Positions 25,930 through 33,988 of a stretch of 64,000 bases of DNA are shown piece after piece. Positions within the stretch are counted from its first letter, which is position 1, and each line of letters opens with the position of its first letter. Below the pieces are notes generated by a model. The model worked only from the letters and a program-made list of their open reading frames with translations, was not told where the DNA came from and ran no database searches. Both the position numbers and the translations under genes were made by a program. The stretch lies in contig CAZYUA010000005.1 in NCBI GenBank assembly GCA_964650525.1, positions 75,715-139,714 on the forward strand. Reading direction: 5' to 3'. The stretch is from UBA1413 sp964650525. Lineage in GTDB: Bacteria > Bacteroidota > Bacteroidia > Bacteroidales > Prolixibacteraceae.

Positions 25930-25937
25930 CAAATATA
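25930..25937 (-). promoter_or_regulatory. -7 promoter element for lepA
   Basis: The minus strand reads TATATTTG, a full match to TAnnTTTG. It lies just inside the gap between the SLOG-protein stop and lepA, about 26 bp from the expected transcription start to the ATG. The -33 box is poor. Confidence 0.45.
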
Positions 25938-25938
25938 T

Positions 25939-26487
25939 TTAATTTTCAGATCCCTGACGGCTGTTGTCGGGAGAATACGGAGGATGCTCCCGGATCATGG
26001 ATATCAGCAAGACAGCAAATTGGTGTGCCCAGGCGTGCCCCTGGCTCCATTCACTGGCTCTGGGGCCTGCACAATGCAGGATTCTGATCCGGTTTCTGGT
26101 GATCCAGTCTGCAACCTGACGGACCTGCTCTTTGAATCCTACGGTGGTGGGTTCAATCCGGACTGTTTGGCAGGGTTTACCCATTGATACTGCAATCTGC
26201 AACGTAAGCAGGGTTCCTGCCGCAGGCTCCCTGTCGGTAAGGATCAACGTGCCATCAGAATCCCTGACATTGCAGTAGGTCCTGTCGGCATAGCCCCCCG
26301 TATCGAGTTCCGAGACCGGATATTGAAGCGGAATCATCCCGTCTTCAGCCTGCCGGCCGGCAGGACACCATCCCCCGCAGGTAAAGCTGACTTCCAGAGC
26401 CCCATCGAGAAATCCCCGGTCAACCCCCGTTTGACCTCCCGTCACAATTTTATGGCACGAAATTTGTAAATTACCTCTTGTTGCCAA
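25939..26487 (-). CDS. Putative molybdenum carrier / SLOG-fold nucleotide-binding protein
   Basis: The 182-residue protein begins almost directly with the SLOG-type nucleotide-binding motif KIVTGGQTGVDRGFLDGAL. It continues with GGWCPAGRQAEDG, TLILTDREPAAGT and a C-terminal HCAGPRASEW. This matches the family labelled 'putative molybdenum carrier' (cMoCo). It is related to lysine-decarboxylase-like and YpsA proteins that bind nucleotide-derived ligands. The actual ligand is not known. The proposed start is TTG; no ATG is available near the conserved N-terminus. It lies 41 bp upstream of lepA. Confidence 0.72.
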   Translation of the reverse strand: MATRGNLQISCHKIVTGGQTGVDRGFLDGALEVSFTCGGWCPAGRQAEDGMIPLQYPVSELDTGGYADRTYCNVRDSDGTLILTDREPAAGTLLTLQIAVSMGKPCQTVRIEPTTVGFKEQVRQVADWITRNRIRILHCAGPRASEWSQGHAWAHQFAVLLISMIREHPPYSPDNSRQGSEN

Positions 26488-26492
26488 TTTTG
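26463..26492 (+). promoter_or_regulatory. Candidate promoter of a short leader transcript
   Basis: TTTG at 26463-26466, 18 bp, then CAATTTTG at 26485-26492. Only the first base of the -7 box deviates from TAnnTTTG. It overlaps the 5' end of the divergent SLOG gene. A start near 26499 is expected. Confidence 0.4.
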
Positions 26493-26498
26493 AGAAAA

Positions 26499-26636
26499 AA
26501 AATCAAAGCCATGAAAACAATTCTCAAATTTAGCCGTTTTAAGTAAAATGAACTTCATCAGCCCAGTGCTGTTTTTTCATAAGTTTGGTTTAGTTAGGTT
26601 TAGTTGGATCCCGGGGCAGAGGCCCCGGGATTTTTT
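26499..26636 (+). ncRNA. Candidate leader or small RNA upstream of the TonB-dependent receptor
   Basis: This short unit is bounded by a candidate promoter and a strong terminator, with no real gene inside. It contains an 11-codon reading frame at 26511-26546 (MKTILKFSRFK) followed at once by a second ATG. The frame from that ATG is rich in Phe codons and runs into the terminator. The tandem repeat GGTTTAGTT occurs twice just before the hairpin. The layout could be a transcription attenuator for the receptor gene or an independent small RNA. No known riboswitch was recognised. Confidence 0.4.
26608..26636 (+). terminator. Intrinsic terminator or attenuator before the TonB-dependent receptor gene
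   Basis: ATCCCGGGGC (26608-26617) pairs perfectly with GCCCCGGGAT (26622-26631) around a 4-nt loop, followed by T26631-26636. It works on the plus strand only, and no annotated plus-strand gene precedes it. Confidence 0.85.
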
Positions 26637-26824
26637 ATGCCTGGAGGTGAAACAACCTCCCCGGTTTTTTACGGAGGAGCCCTTCCTGTTGCAGGAATAC
26701 CAGGCTTTTTACCTGCGGGAAAGCCTCTGTTATACCGGGCTTTTCAATAATTATTGTAGATTTACCTCTGGGTTTACATTCAATAATCCGGCTTCCGGCA
26801 TAAGACCGGTGGGCAACCGTCCCG

Positions 26825-29254
26825 ATGCAAACAACAACAACACGCATAGCATACAGGAGAACCCTGTTTTTTCTCTTTCTGGTGATGGTTTTTCCGGAAG
26901 GGAGAGTTTTGGGCCAGCAGATTGCCATTGTCGATCGCTTGTCGGGTAAACCAATTGAGGGAGTGGTTGTTACCTCCGGAAACAGGGCTGTTCAGAGTGA
27001 TCCGGAAGGATGGGTAATCCTGGACCTGTTTCCGGAGACCAGCACCCTGGTTTTCCGTCACCCTTCTTATCAGGTATACAAGACATCCAGACAACGGATC
27101 AGGGAAACCGGGTTGACCGTCAAACTGGACGAATCTCCCCTCAAACTCCATGAAATCGTTGTTTCGGTGAACCGCTACGAACAATCAGGGGCCGACATCC
27201 CCCAAAAGGTCGACCGGATTGGCCAGGAAGAGATTTCCCGGCAGCATCTGCCCACTATGGCAGAAGTTGCCGGTTTGAGTGCGGAGGTGTTTGTACAGAA
27301 AAGCCAGCAGGGAGGGGGCAGCCCCATGATGAGGGGTTTTTCTGCCAACAGACTGCTGCTGGTTGTTGACGGGATTAGGATGAACAACGCTCTCTTCCGG
27401 AGTGGAAACCTGCAAAACATCGTATCTGTTGATACCTGGTCACTGGAAAGTATCGAAGTGATTCCCGGGCCCGGTACAGTCATTTACGGCAGTGATGCCC
27501 TGGGGGGAGTGCTGAGTATGAGCACGCTCAAGCCGAGACTCAGTACAGGTTCTCTTCCGGTTTGGGATAACTTCTTTGTGGTTCGCACCTCGTCGGCCAG
27601 CAGGGAAAAAACAGCCCACCTGAGAGGCAGCACCGGAAATTCCCGCTGGGGATTCCTGGTTAACGGCACCCTGCAGGATTTCGGTGATCTGAAAATGGGA
27701 ACAAAGGGCCCGGAAGAATACCTCCGGAAAGAATATGTGTTCGGAAAACCTTTCTCCGGCAGGGATTCCATCGTCGTTAATCCCACTCCCGAGAGACAAA
27801 TCCACTCGGGTTACCATCAGGTCAACCTCATGTCGAAAGGCAGGTTCAAACCCTCCGACCGGCTGGACCTTAATGCCGGCGCTATTTTTTCGCGAATGTC
27901 GGAGGTTCCCCGCTACGACCGGTTAATCGTTACCCGCAACAACCATCTCCGGTACGGAGAATGGTATTATGGTCCCCAAATCTGGTCGCTATTCTCTCTT
28001 TCAGCCGATTATGCTTCTCACCACCCGCTTGCCGACGGAATTACCCTCATTATTGCCATGCAACAGTACCGGGAGAGCCGCAATGATCGGAACTTCAACG
28101 ATTCCCTGCTTTACCGTAGAAAGGAAAAAGTGAACGTGTACACACTCAACATGGACTTCCGCAAGCAACTCGAAAAAAAAGCAACGCTGGCCTATGGGCT
28201 GGAAGCATCCATGAACGTCATCCGCTCCCATGGACAGATGGTAAACCTTTTATCGGATCACCGGCAGGAAATCGTACCACGCTACCCGGACCAATCAACT
28301 TACAGGACAGTGGCAAGCTATTTAAGCAGCCGGTACAATCTGACATCTGACCTGTTTTTTCAGGCAGGAATCCGTTCTACCTGTACCTGGTCTGATGGCA
28401 ACTTCCCTTACCGGCTTTATCAGTTTCCTTTCGAATCGTTCAATAACAGAAGTTTTGCTGTCAATGGCAATGCAGGGCTGGTGTATCATCCCACTCCCTT
28501 ATGGCAGGTTAACCTGCTTGCGTCCTCCGGATTCAGAGCCCCGAACATGGACGACATGGCCAAGGTCTTCGATTCTGCACCCGGAAATGTCGTGGTTCCC
28601 AATCCCGGTTTAAAACCGGAATATGCCCGAAATCTTGAAGCCAGGATCCTCAATCGCTTCGGAAACAAACTAAAAATGGAAACGGTAGTATTCTATACCC
28701 ATTTGAAGAATGCCATGGTACGACGGCCTTTCACCTTTAATGGGCAGGATTCGGTATTATATAATGGGATCCTGAGCAAGGTGGAAGCCCTGGTCAATAC
28801 CGGTTTTGCCAATGTTTACGGGGGAACTGCAGAACTTGAATACCTGCCGGCCACTTTTCTGAAGGTCACCCATTCGTTTACCCTGATCCGGGGCTTCGAT
28901 TCGGACAGGACTCCTATGCGCCATGTCCCTCCGGTATACGGACATTCAGCCGTTAGGTTTGTGCGGAATAACTGGTTCGCGGAAATCCTGGCCCGTTACA
29001 ATGGAGCCGTTCCCTTCGACCGACTATCCTCGGAGGAACGCGACAAACCCTACCTTTATATTCCCGACAAAAACGGAAATCCATACTCCCCGGGGTGGTT
29101 CATCCTCGATCTCAGGGCTTCAGTTACCCTTCTCCGGAATATGAACCTTTCTGCTGGTACCGGGAATCTGTTCAACAGGCGGTACAGGCCCTATTCGTCA
29201 GGAATTGCTGCTCCCGGAAGAGATTGGCTGATTTCACTTTCAGGCCGGTTTTAA
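26825..29254 (+). CDS. TonB-dependent outer-membrane receptor, heme/hemoglobin-receptor-like
   Basis: The 809-residue outer-membrane transporter has a signal peptide (about residues 1-30). A carboxypeptidase-regulatory-like beta domain follows (residues 32-105, IAIVDRLSGKPIEGVVV). The plug domain (about 115-240) has SPMMRGFSANRLLLVVDG and GPGTVIYGSDALGGVLS, and a 22-stranded barrel ends in the aromatic residue of ISLSGRF. The plug sequence resembles receptors of the hemoglobin/transferrin class, so heme or a metal chelate is the likely substrate; this is inferred. There is no SusD partner, so it is not a polysaccharide SusC. A TAGATTTA element lies at 26757-26764. Candidate small RNAs flank the gene. 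Confidence 0.85.
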   Translation: MQTTTTRIAYRRTLFFLFLVMVFPEGRVLGQQIAIVDRLSGKPIEGVVVTSGNRAVQSDPEGWVILDLFPETSTLVFRHPSYQVYKTSRQRIRETGLTVKLDESPLKLHEIVVSVNRYEQSGADIPQKVDRIGQEEISRQHLPTMAEVAGLSAEVFVQKSQQGGGSPMMRGFSANRLLLVVDGIRMNNALFRSGNLQNIVSVDTWSLESIEVIPGPGTVIYGSDALGGVLSMSTLKPRLSTGSLPVWDNFFVVRTSSASREKTAHLRGSTGNSRWGFLVNGTLQDFGDLKMGTKGPEEYLRKEYVFGKPFSGRDSIVVNPTPERQIHSGYHQVNLMSKGRFKPSDRLDLNAGAIFSRMSEVPRYDRLIVTRNNHLRYGEWYYGPQIWSLFSLSADYASHHPLADGITLIIAMQQYRESRNDRNFNDSLLYRRKEKVNVYTLNMDFRKQLEKKATLAYGLEASMNVIRSHGQMVNLLSDHRQEIVPRYPDQSTYRTVASYLSSRYNLTSDLFFQAGIRSTCTWSDGNFPYRLYQFPFESFNNRSFAVNGNAGLVYHPTPLWQVNLLASSGFRAPNMDDMAKVFDSAPGNVVVPNPGLKPEYARNLEARILNRFGNKLKMETVVFYTHLKNAMVRRPFTFNGQDSVLYNGILSKVEALVNTGFANVYGGTAELEYLPATFLKVTHSFTLIRGFDSDRTPMRHVPPVYGHSAVRFVRNNWFAEILARYNGAVPFDRLSSEERDKPYLYIPDKNGNPYSPGWFILDLRASVTLLRNMNLSAGTGNLFNRRYRPYSSGIAAPGRDWLISLSGRF

Positions 29255-29366
29255 ACGTAAAATCTGCAAAAATGAGCGTTTGGAGAGGTCGCGCCCATCC
29301 GTATGTAAAAAAATTTCGTTGGTGGATAAAAAAAAAGGTCAACTTGCGATTATATCATCTAAAAAG

Positions 29367-29510
29367 TATAATTTGGCAATAATTATTGTAACAGGCCGTT
29401 ATTTTCCGGCAGGAAGAATAAATTATCAGGCTGAAAAAGCAAAGATCAATCAATTCGGTAATTCCTGCCGTTCCCGGAGGCTGTCCTGCAAAGACAGCCT
29501 CCTTTTTTTT
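29367..29510 (+). ncRNA. Candidate structured small RNA downstream of the receptor gene
   Basis: A promoter-like pair (CTTG at 29343-29346, 20 bp, TATAATTTG at 29367-29375) precedes about 125 nt without a gene. CGGCAGGAA (29407-29415) pairs perfectly with TTCCTGCCG (29462-29470), and an intrinsic terminator closes the unit. The terminator is 222 bp past the receptor stop, so it could instead end a long receptor 3' UTR. No match to a known RNA family was recognised. Confidence 0.35.
29476..29510 (+). terminator. Intrinsic terminator
   Basis: GGAGGCTGTC (29476-29485) pairs perfectly with GACAGCCTCC (29493-29502) around a 7-nt loop, followed by eight T (29503-29510). Confidence 0.92.
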
Positions 29511-29791
29511 ATCAGCCCCGGACAGGGTTCCAGGACTACAACCAGCGGCTCGCACGACTCGGAAAATACCAATACCAGGAAGTACCCCCTGCCCGATTGT
29601 TAACAAGTTCATACTTTTCAACCGCTTCGGCAGGAATATTGGGTATCAGAACCTGCTAGCCATTTCCCCGGTATCCCCGGATGCAGAGCCGGGGTAACCT
29701 ATTTTGCAGCAGTGCAATTTCAGGCTTCAGATCAGGGTGCCCTGAGGTTAGCCATTGGGTATTGCGGGGATACCAATCACCTCCTGAGCAG
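29511..29791. other. Non-coding spacer before the DUF1080 gene
   Basis: No gene is supported here. It contains a short GC-rich hairpin around 29676-29695 (CCCCGG...CCGGGG), and the 9-mer GGTATCCCC near 29671 is repeated in inverted form near 29766. Possible frames in this stretch lack any recognisable protein. Confidence 0.5.
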
Positions 29792-30394
29792 TTATAAAAT
29801 TCGGATCCTGATATCTCTCCAGTACACTTTTATTCCCCCTCCGTCGTGAATCTGCAAGGCAACCGCACCCTTCCCCCTGCCTATCTTTTCGTCGGCCAGG
29901 TCTGCCATCAGGGTGCCATTCAGCCAGGTGGTCACCTGATTGCCGACAACCTTTATGCGAAGGTCATTCCACTTACCCATTTTCAAAATATGCTCTTTTC
30001 CTTCCGGAATCGTAACCAGCCAGCCCCTGCCATAAGACTCATAAATCCCTCCCGTATCTTTTCCGGGCGGAGCTACTTCCACCTGCCAACCCGACACTCT
30101 GGTCCCTTCGAAGGATGAACGGAAAAACACTCCGCTGTTTCCATCGGCAGCCTGACGAAATTTCAGCTTCAGTTCGAAATTGTCGAAATCCCTGACAGTG
30201 GACAGGTAACCATACGCCTTGTCTGCCCCGCTTTCACAAACCAGGAGGCCCCGCTCAACAAACCACTGTTCCGTTCCATGGATCATCCACCCATCCAGAT
30301 TTTTCCCGTTGAAAAGCTTTTCAAAATCCCCTTTTTGTGCTGGGGCAAAAAAAGCCACTAAAACAGCTACAAGTAAAATGATTCCTCTTTTCAT
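29792..30394 (-). CDS. DUF1080 protein (3-keto-glycoside lyase/hydrolase-like), secreted
   Basis: A signal peptide (MKRGIILLVAVLVAFFAPAQ) is followed by a single concanavalin-like beta-sandwich of the DUF1080 family. Motifs are KLFNGKNLDGWMIHG, ERGLLVCES, FRQAADGNSGVFFRSSF, and the C-terminal GAVALQIHDGGGIKVYWRDIRI. Some characterised Bacteroides members cleave 3-keto-glycosides, and Pfam calls the family '3-keto-disaccharide hydrolase'. The frame opens at 30418, but the signal peptide starts at the Met at 30394, giving 200 residues. The next gene upstream encodes a TIM-barrel isomerase-like protein, the usual companion of this family. Confidence 0.82.
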   Translation of the reverse strand: MKRGIILLVAVLVAFFAPAQKGDFEKLFNGKNLDGWMIHGTEQWFVERGLLVCESGADKAYGYLSTVRDFDNFELKLKFRQAADGNSGVFFRSSFEGTRVSGWQVEVAPPGKDTGGIYESYGRGWLVTIPEGKEHILKMGKWNDLRIKVVGNQVTTWLNGTLMADLADEKIGRGKGAVALQIHDGGGIKVYWRDIRIRIL

Positions 30395-30652
30395 CGCCTG
30401 AGACACTATATTATACATTATTAAAACGATTCAAAGGTCCAGCGCCACCAGCTTTCTGTCTGCTACGGGGCTATTTCAGACTGTTACAGAGCTGCCAAAA
30501 TCCTCCTGGTGCATCTTTTACCGGCTGCCAGGAAGCCGGGGAAGACCCCCTGTGTGGTAACTGCCGGATTGCGGAACCCTACCCTGCCTGCCAGGGTGTC
30601 ACCGGTTTCAAACTTCCAGGCTAACAGAAAAAGAGCACAGGATTTCGCAGGG

Positions 30653-31588
30653 TTACACGAGGATTTTCGTCGCCAGGTTGGATATGCTCGACTCAATGGC
30701 TTCAAAGGGTTTCCCGTCAAGGGTGCTGTCCTGCTCTACAATCATGTATTTCATGCCAGCCAGCTCTTTGACAGCAAGGATAGCTCTGAAGTCGATCAAA
30801 CCGGCACCTACCGGTGCAAAATCAGTAACTCCGTCAGTCGTGAAAAAAGGTTCTTCGCGGGTGAACATATCCTTCAGATGGAACAACTCAAACCTGCCCG
30901 GATAGCGTTGGATGATGTCAACAGGATTCCGTCCTGCCTTAGTGACCCAGAACATATCCAGTTCCATGGTGACAAGTGCCGGATCGAGATCCGCCATAAA
31001 GACATCAAAATAAGGAATCTGTCCCTCGACAGTGGCAAACTCGAAATTGTGATTATGGTATCCGAAGCGGATACCGTTTTCTTTCATGATGGCACCCACC
31101 TGGTTCCAGTCTGCGGCCATTTTCCTGTAGCTATCCAGGGTTGTGCGCGCCTCCTCAACCACCCAGGGCTGGACACAATACTGAACCCCCAGTCTGGCAT
31201 GGTCTTCCGCCATTTTTTTTGCATTCTCGAGGGTAATGCCCCGTGCTTCTACTTGCGTGTGGCTGCTCAGAATCTCCATTCCCAGGTCTTCCACCATCTT
31301 CCGGAACTCCCCGGGTTCATAACCATAAAATGTACCGTCGGCATAGCCTGCCAGTTCCAGGTATTTGTATCCCATGTCTGATACCCGCTGCAGAGAACCG
31401 GCAACATCGGCATCCATCGCATCACGGATGGTATAAAGCTGAAGACCTATCCCGAAGCTTCTCGGATCTGCGGATGCCACCTTGCCTCCCCCCTTATTTC
31501 TACAGGAAAATTGGGATAGCAGGAGTGCTCCCATGGCTCCTGCAGCTGAAATTTTCAAAAATTCCCTCCTTGACTTTTGTGTTTTCAT
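30653..31588 (-). CDS. Sugar phosphate isomerase/epimerase-like TIM-barrel protein, exported
   Basis: The 311-residue AP-endonuclease-2-type TIM barrel has a twin-arginine-like leader (SRREFLK, residues 6-12). A lipobox-like LLSQFSC ending at Cys29 suggests an exported lipoprotein. Barrel landmarks are GIGLQLYTIRDAM, YKYLELAGYADGTFYG, IRFGYHNHNFEF (metal ligand) and TMELDMFWVTKAG. The ending is LKDM...VEQD. In Bacteroides, proteins of this kind pair with DUF1080 proteins and a Gfo/Idh dehydrogenase in 3-keto-sugar metabolism, where they act on the 2-hydroxy-3-keto-glycal product. That role is inferred here. It lies 258 bp upstream of the DUF1080 gene. Confidence 0.8.
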   Translation of the reverse strand: MKTQKSRREFLKISAAGAMGALLLSQFSCRNKGGGKVASADPRSFGIGLQLYTIRDAMDADVAGSLQRVSDMGYKYLELAGYADGTFYGYEPGEFRKMVEDLGMEILSSHTQVEARGITLENAKKMAEDHARLGVQYCVQPWVVEEARTTLDSYRKMAADWNQVGAIMKENGIRFGYHNHNFEFATVEGQIPYFDVFMADLDPALVTMELDMFWVTKAGRNPVDIIQRYPGRFELFHLKDMFTREEPFFTTDGVTDFAPVGAGLIDFRAILAVKELAGMKYMIVEQDSTLDGKPFEAIESSISNLATKILV

Positions 31589-32124
31589 TCGTATCAGTTT
31601 AATTCATTGAAATTCAATTATTTTTGCAACCACCAGGTCATCACGCTCAACCGTAAACCCTGCATCCGGCAGGAACCAAAAACTCCCCTGGGATTACGCA
31701 AGGAAGGGAACCTGACAGGGCCGCGGCTGTATTCATCTCCCTTTTACCACCAACCCTTTACCGCATTTACCCTGCTCTTCGAGACCTGAAAAAAATATGG
31801 CAAATTTCGCTTTTTACCATCCCCCCAGGTACCTGAATCAGTTTCCGGCTGATAAAAATAGTATTTTTACACTGATTACCATCGAAGGTTGATCAATCCC
31901 GGCTGGAAGAAAACCGTTTGTCCGGGGATCGTCAGGGTTTTCCCCTGAACCGGTTCCGGAAAGAGTATCTGCCCGGGGAAAAGCTGTAGGTTTCAGGCTT
32001 TTCGCGTTATCAAACCTGAAAAATGAACTACCCGGCCGCAAGCATCGGGGCATCTTGTTGGTTAACATAATTTATTTTGCGCTGCAGAGCGGCGGGGAAT
32101 TAATCCCATAGAGATTAAAAGGTT
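31589..32124. other. Intergenic region between divergent halves of the carbohydrate locus
   Basis: This 536-bp stretch has no credible gene. It should hold the promoters for the exported TIM-barrel gene (minus) and the esterase-led plus-strand run. The only promoter-like sequence noted is an imperfect TTATTTTG at 32072-32079, without a -33 box. No direct-repeat operator pattern was recognised. Confidence 0.5.
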
Positions 32125-33879
32125 ATGAGAAATTTTATGTTCACGGCTATGATGGCTGCCGCACTGATGGGGTGCGGACGGCAACAGGTAAACCAGACGC
32201 AGTCGCTTACTGCCGGTCACGAATGGCAGTTTAAAACCGGGGATTCGTTGGTTTGGGCTGAACCTTCGTACGACGATTCGGGCTGGACAACCATAACAAC
32301 GGCACAGACCTGGGAGGAGCAGGGCTTCACCGGGTACGACGGTTTTGGCTGGTACAGGCAGAGGTTTGCGATTCCGGAGGGTTTTGACAAGACCATCAGG
32401 GAAAATGGAGGATTGGTCATCTCCTTTGCTAATGCCGACGATGCCGATGAATTGTATTTCAATGGTACACTGGTTGGTGCTACCGGAAAATTGCCTCCGG
32501 AATATATCAGCGGCTACGGTATTAAACGCCGGTATGTAGTACCTCCTGAACGGGTGAAGACCGGAGAAACCAACCTGATAGCCCTTCGGGTTTTTGATGG
32601 TGGCGGAGGCGGAGGTATTGTTACAGAACAGGTAAACATTTTTCCCTTATCGGAAGTGCACCAGCTACCCTTGTCCGTCCGGATTCATGAGGAGGACTGG
32701 GTCTTCCGGGGTCAACCGGAGGCATCGGTCGGGATAGCCGTTGCCGGACTCCCGGGCAAAAATTGTAAGGTCACCATTCTGCTGAACCTTTCCACCGATG
32801 ACTACCAACCGGTTGGAGAATACACTGATAATGTAAAGGTTATAAAAGGAGACACCGCCGTAGCCCGCTTCAAGATCACCCTTCCTGCCCCCGGTTTTTA
32901 CCGCTGTTCGGCCAGTGCCGTTAAGGAGGGCATTAAAGGAGAAGCGATCCTTTTCAATATCGGGTATGAACCTGAAAAAATAGTATCGCCACCCGATGCC
33001 ATGCCCGATTTTGATGAATTCTGGAAAAACACCCGGGCAGAACTGGACAAGGTTCCCCCGCAATTCCGGATGGAACGGATGCAAGAGCGCTCTGAAGGAG
33101 CCAGGAATCTGTACCATGTTAAAATGCAGTCGTTCGGAAATGTGACCATTGAGGGATATTATGCCGCGCCCAAGGCGACCGGGAAATACCCTGTCATCAT
33201 CGGGTACATGGGTTACGGATCGGAACCCTGGATGCCTGGCAGCGACGACAACCCGGATGTTGCCGAATTTATTCTTTCAGTGCGCGGACAAGGGATCCAG
33301 AAGGCCGGCAATCCCTATGGCAAATGGATTGTCCATGGTCTGGAGTCGAAAGAAACCTACTACTATCGCGGGGCCTTCATGGATCTGGTGCGGGCCATCG
33401 ATTTTGTAGCTTCCCGGCCTGAAGTCGACGCAGAAAAAATTGTCGCAGAAGGAGGCAGCCAGGGCGGGGCTTTTACTCTGGCTGCCTGTGCCCTCGACGA
33501 CCGCATCAGGGCTGCGGCCCCGACCATTCCGTTTCTCAGCGACTACCCCCACTATTTCAGGATTGCTCCCTGGCCGGCCAGCGATTTCAGGGAATACCTG
33601 CAGGCTAACCCTGATCGCACGTGGGATGAAATCTACCGGATTCTCTCCTACTTCGACATTAAAAACCTGGCTCCCCGCATCACCTGCCCGGTACTGATGG
33701 CAGCCGGCCTGCAGGACGACGTCTGCCCTCCCCATACCAACTTCGCTGCCTATAACCTGATACCCGGTGAAAAAAAATACTACATCTTCCCTGACCAGGG
33801 ACATAATGTTCCGGCTCGCTGGTACCAGCTGAGAATGCAGTTCTTCAGGGAAAAACTCGAATCAGGCCAGGAGAGGTGA
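32125..33879 (+). CDS. CE7-type acetyl esterase lipoprotein with a GH2-like N-terminal domain
   Basis: The 584-residue lipoprotein has its lipobox at Cys17 (LMGC). Residues about 28-175 form a sugar-binding jelly roll like the N-domain of GH2 enzymes (WYRQRFAIPEGF, NGTLVGATGKLPPEY, LIALRVFDGGGGGGI). From about residue 290 it is an acetyl xylan esterase (AXE1) alpha/beta hydrolase. The nucleophile is Ser445 in EGGSQGGAF, the Asp is in GLQDDVCPP and the His in PDQGHNVPARW. CE7 enzymes remove acetyl groups from xylo-oligosaccharides and related sugars. Fusion to a GH2 N-domain suggests direct binding to a glycan. It opens the plus-strand carbohydrate run. Confidence 0.86.
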   Translation: MRNFMFTAMMAAALMGCGRQQVNQTQSLTAGHEWQFKTGDSLVWAEPSYDDSGWTTITTAQTWEEQGFTGYDGFGWYRQRFAIPEGFDKTIRENGGLVISFANADDADELYFNGTLVGATGKLPPEYISGYGIKRRYVVPPERVKTGETNLIALRVFDGGGGGGIVTEQVNIFPLSEVHQLPLSVRIHEEDWVFRGQPEASVGIAVAGLPGKNCKVTILLNLSTDDYQPVGEYTDNVKVIKGDTAVARFKITLPAPGFYRCSASAVKEGIKGEAILFNIGYEPEKIVSPPDAMPDFDEFWKNTRAELDKVPPQFRMERMQERSEGARNLYHVKMQSFGNVTIEGYYAAPKATGKYPVIIGYMGYGSEPWMPGSDDNPDVAEFILSVRGQGIQKAGNPYGKWIVHGLESKETYYYRGAFMDLVRAIDFVASRPEVDAEKIVAEGGSQGGAFTLAACALDDRIRAAAPTIPFLSDYPHYFRIAPWPASDFREYLQANPDRTWDEIYRILSYFDIKNLAPRITCPVLMAAGLQDDVCPPHTNFAAYNLIPGEKKYYIFPDQGHNVPARWYQLRMQFFREKLESGQER

Positions 33880-33988
33880 TAGGGATGGTCAGCCTGCCCG
33901 TATCCTGCACAACATGGGGATACAGAGGCCAAAACGAGTGCTCTCAACAACAAAGCGTCAGTTTCAATAACGATTTAACCATCATGCG

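Noticed and set aside
26548..26949. A 133-codon plus-strand frame before and into the TonB-dependent receptor gene
   Set aside because: It runs through a strong terminator hairpin and overlaps the receptor's signal peptide in another frame. Its composition matches no protein family. Only its first codons might serve as a leader peptide.
26825..29254. Reading the TonB-dependent receptor as a SusC of the carbohydrate locus
   Set aside because: There is no SusD gene next to it, the plug sequence resembles heme/hemoglobin-type receptors, and it is separated from the sugar genes by a terminator and two divergent genes.
29280..29603. A 107-codon plus-strand frame after the receptor gene
   Set aside because: It crosses an intrinsic terminator with eight T, begins in low-complexity A-rich sequence and shows no domain. 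It is better explained as non-coding.
30581..30597. Short hairpin (ACCCTG...CAGGGT) after the exported TIM-barrel gene
   Set aside because: The stem is only 6 bp with no T-tract on the minus strand, too weak to call a terminator.
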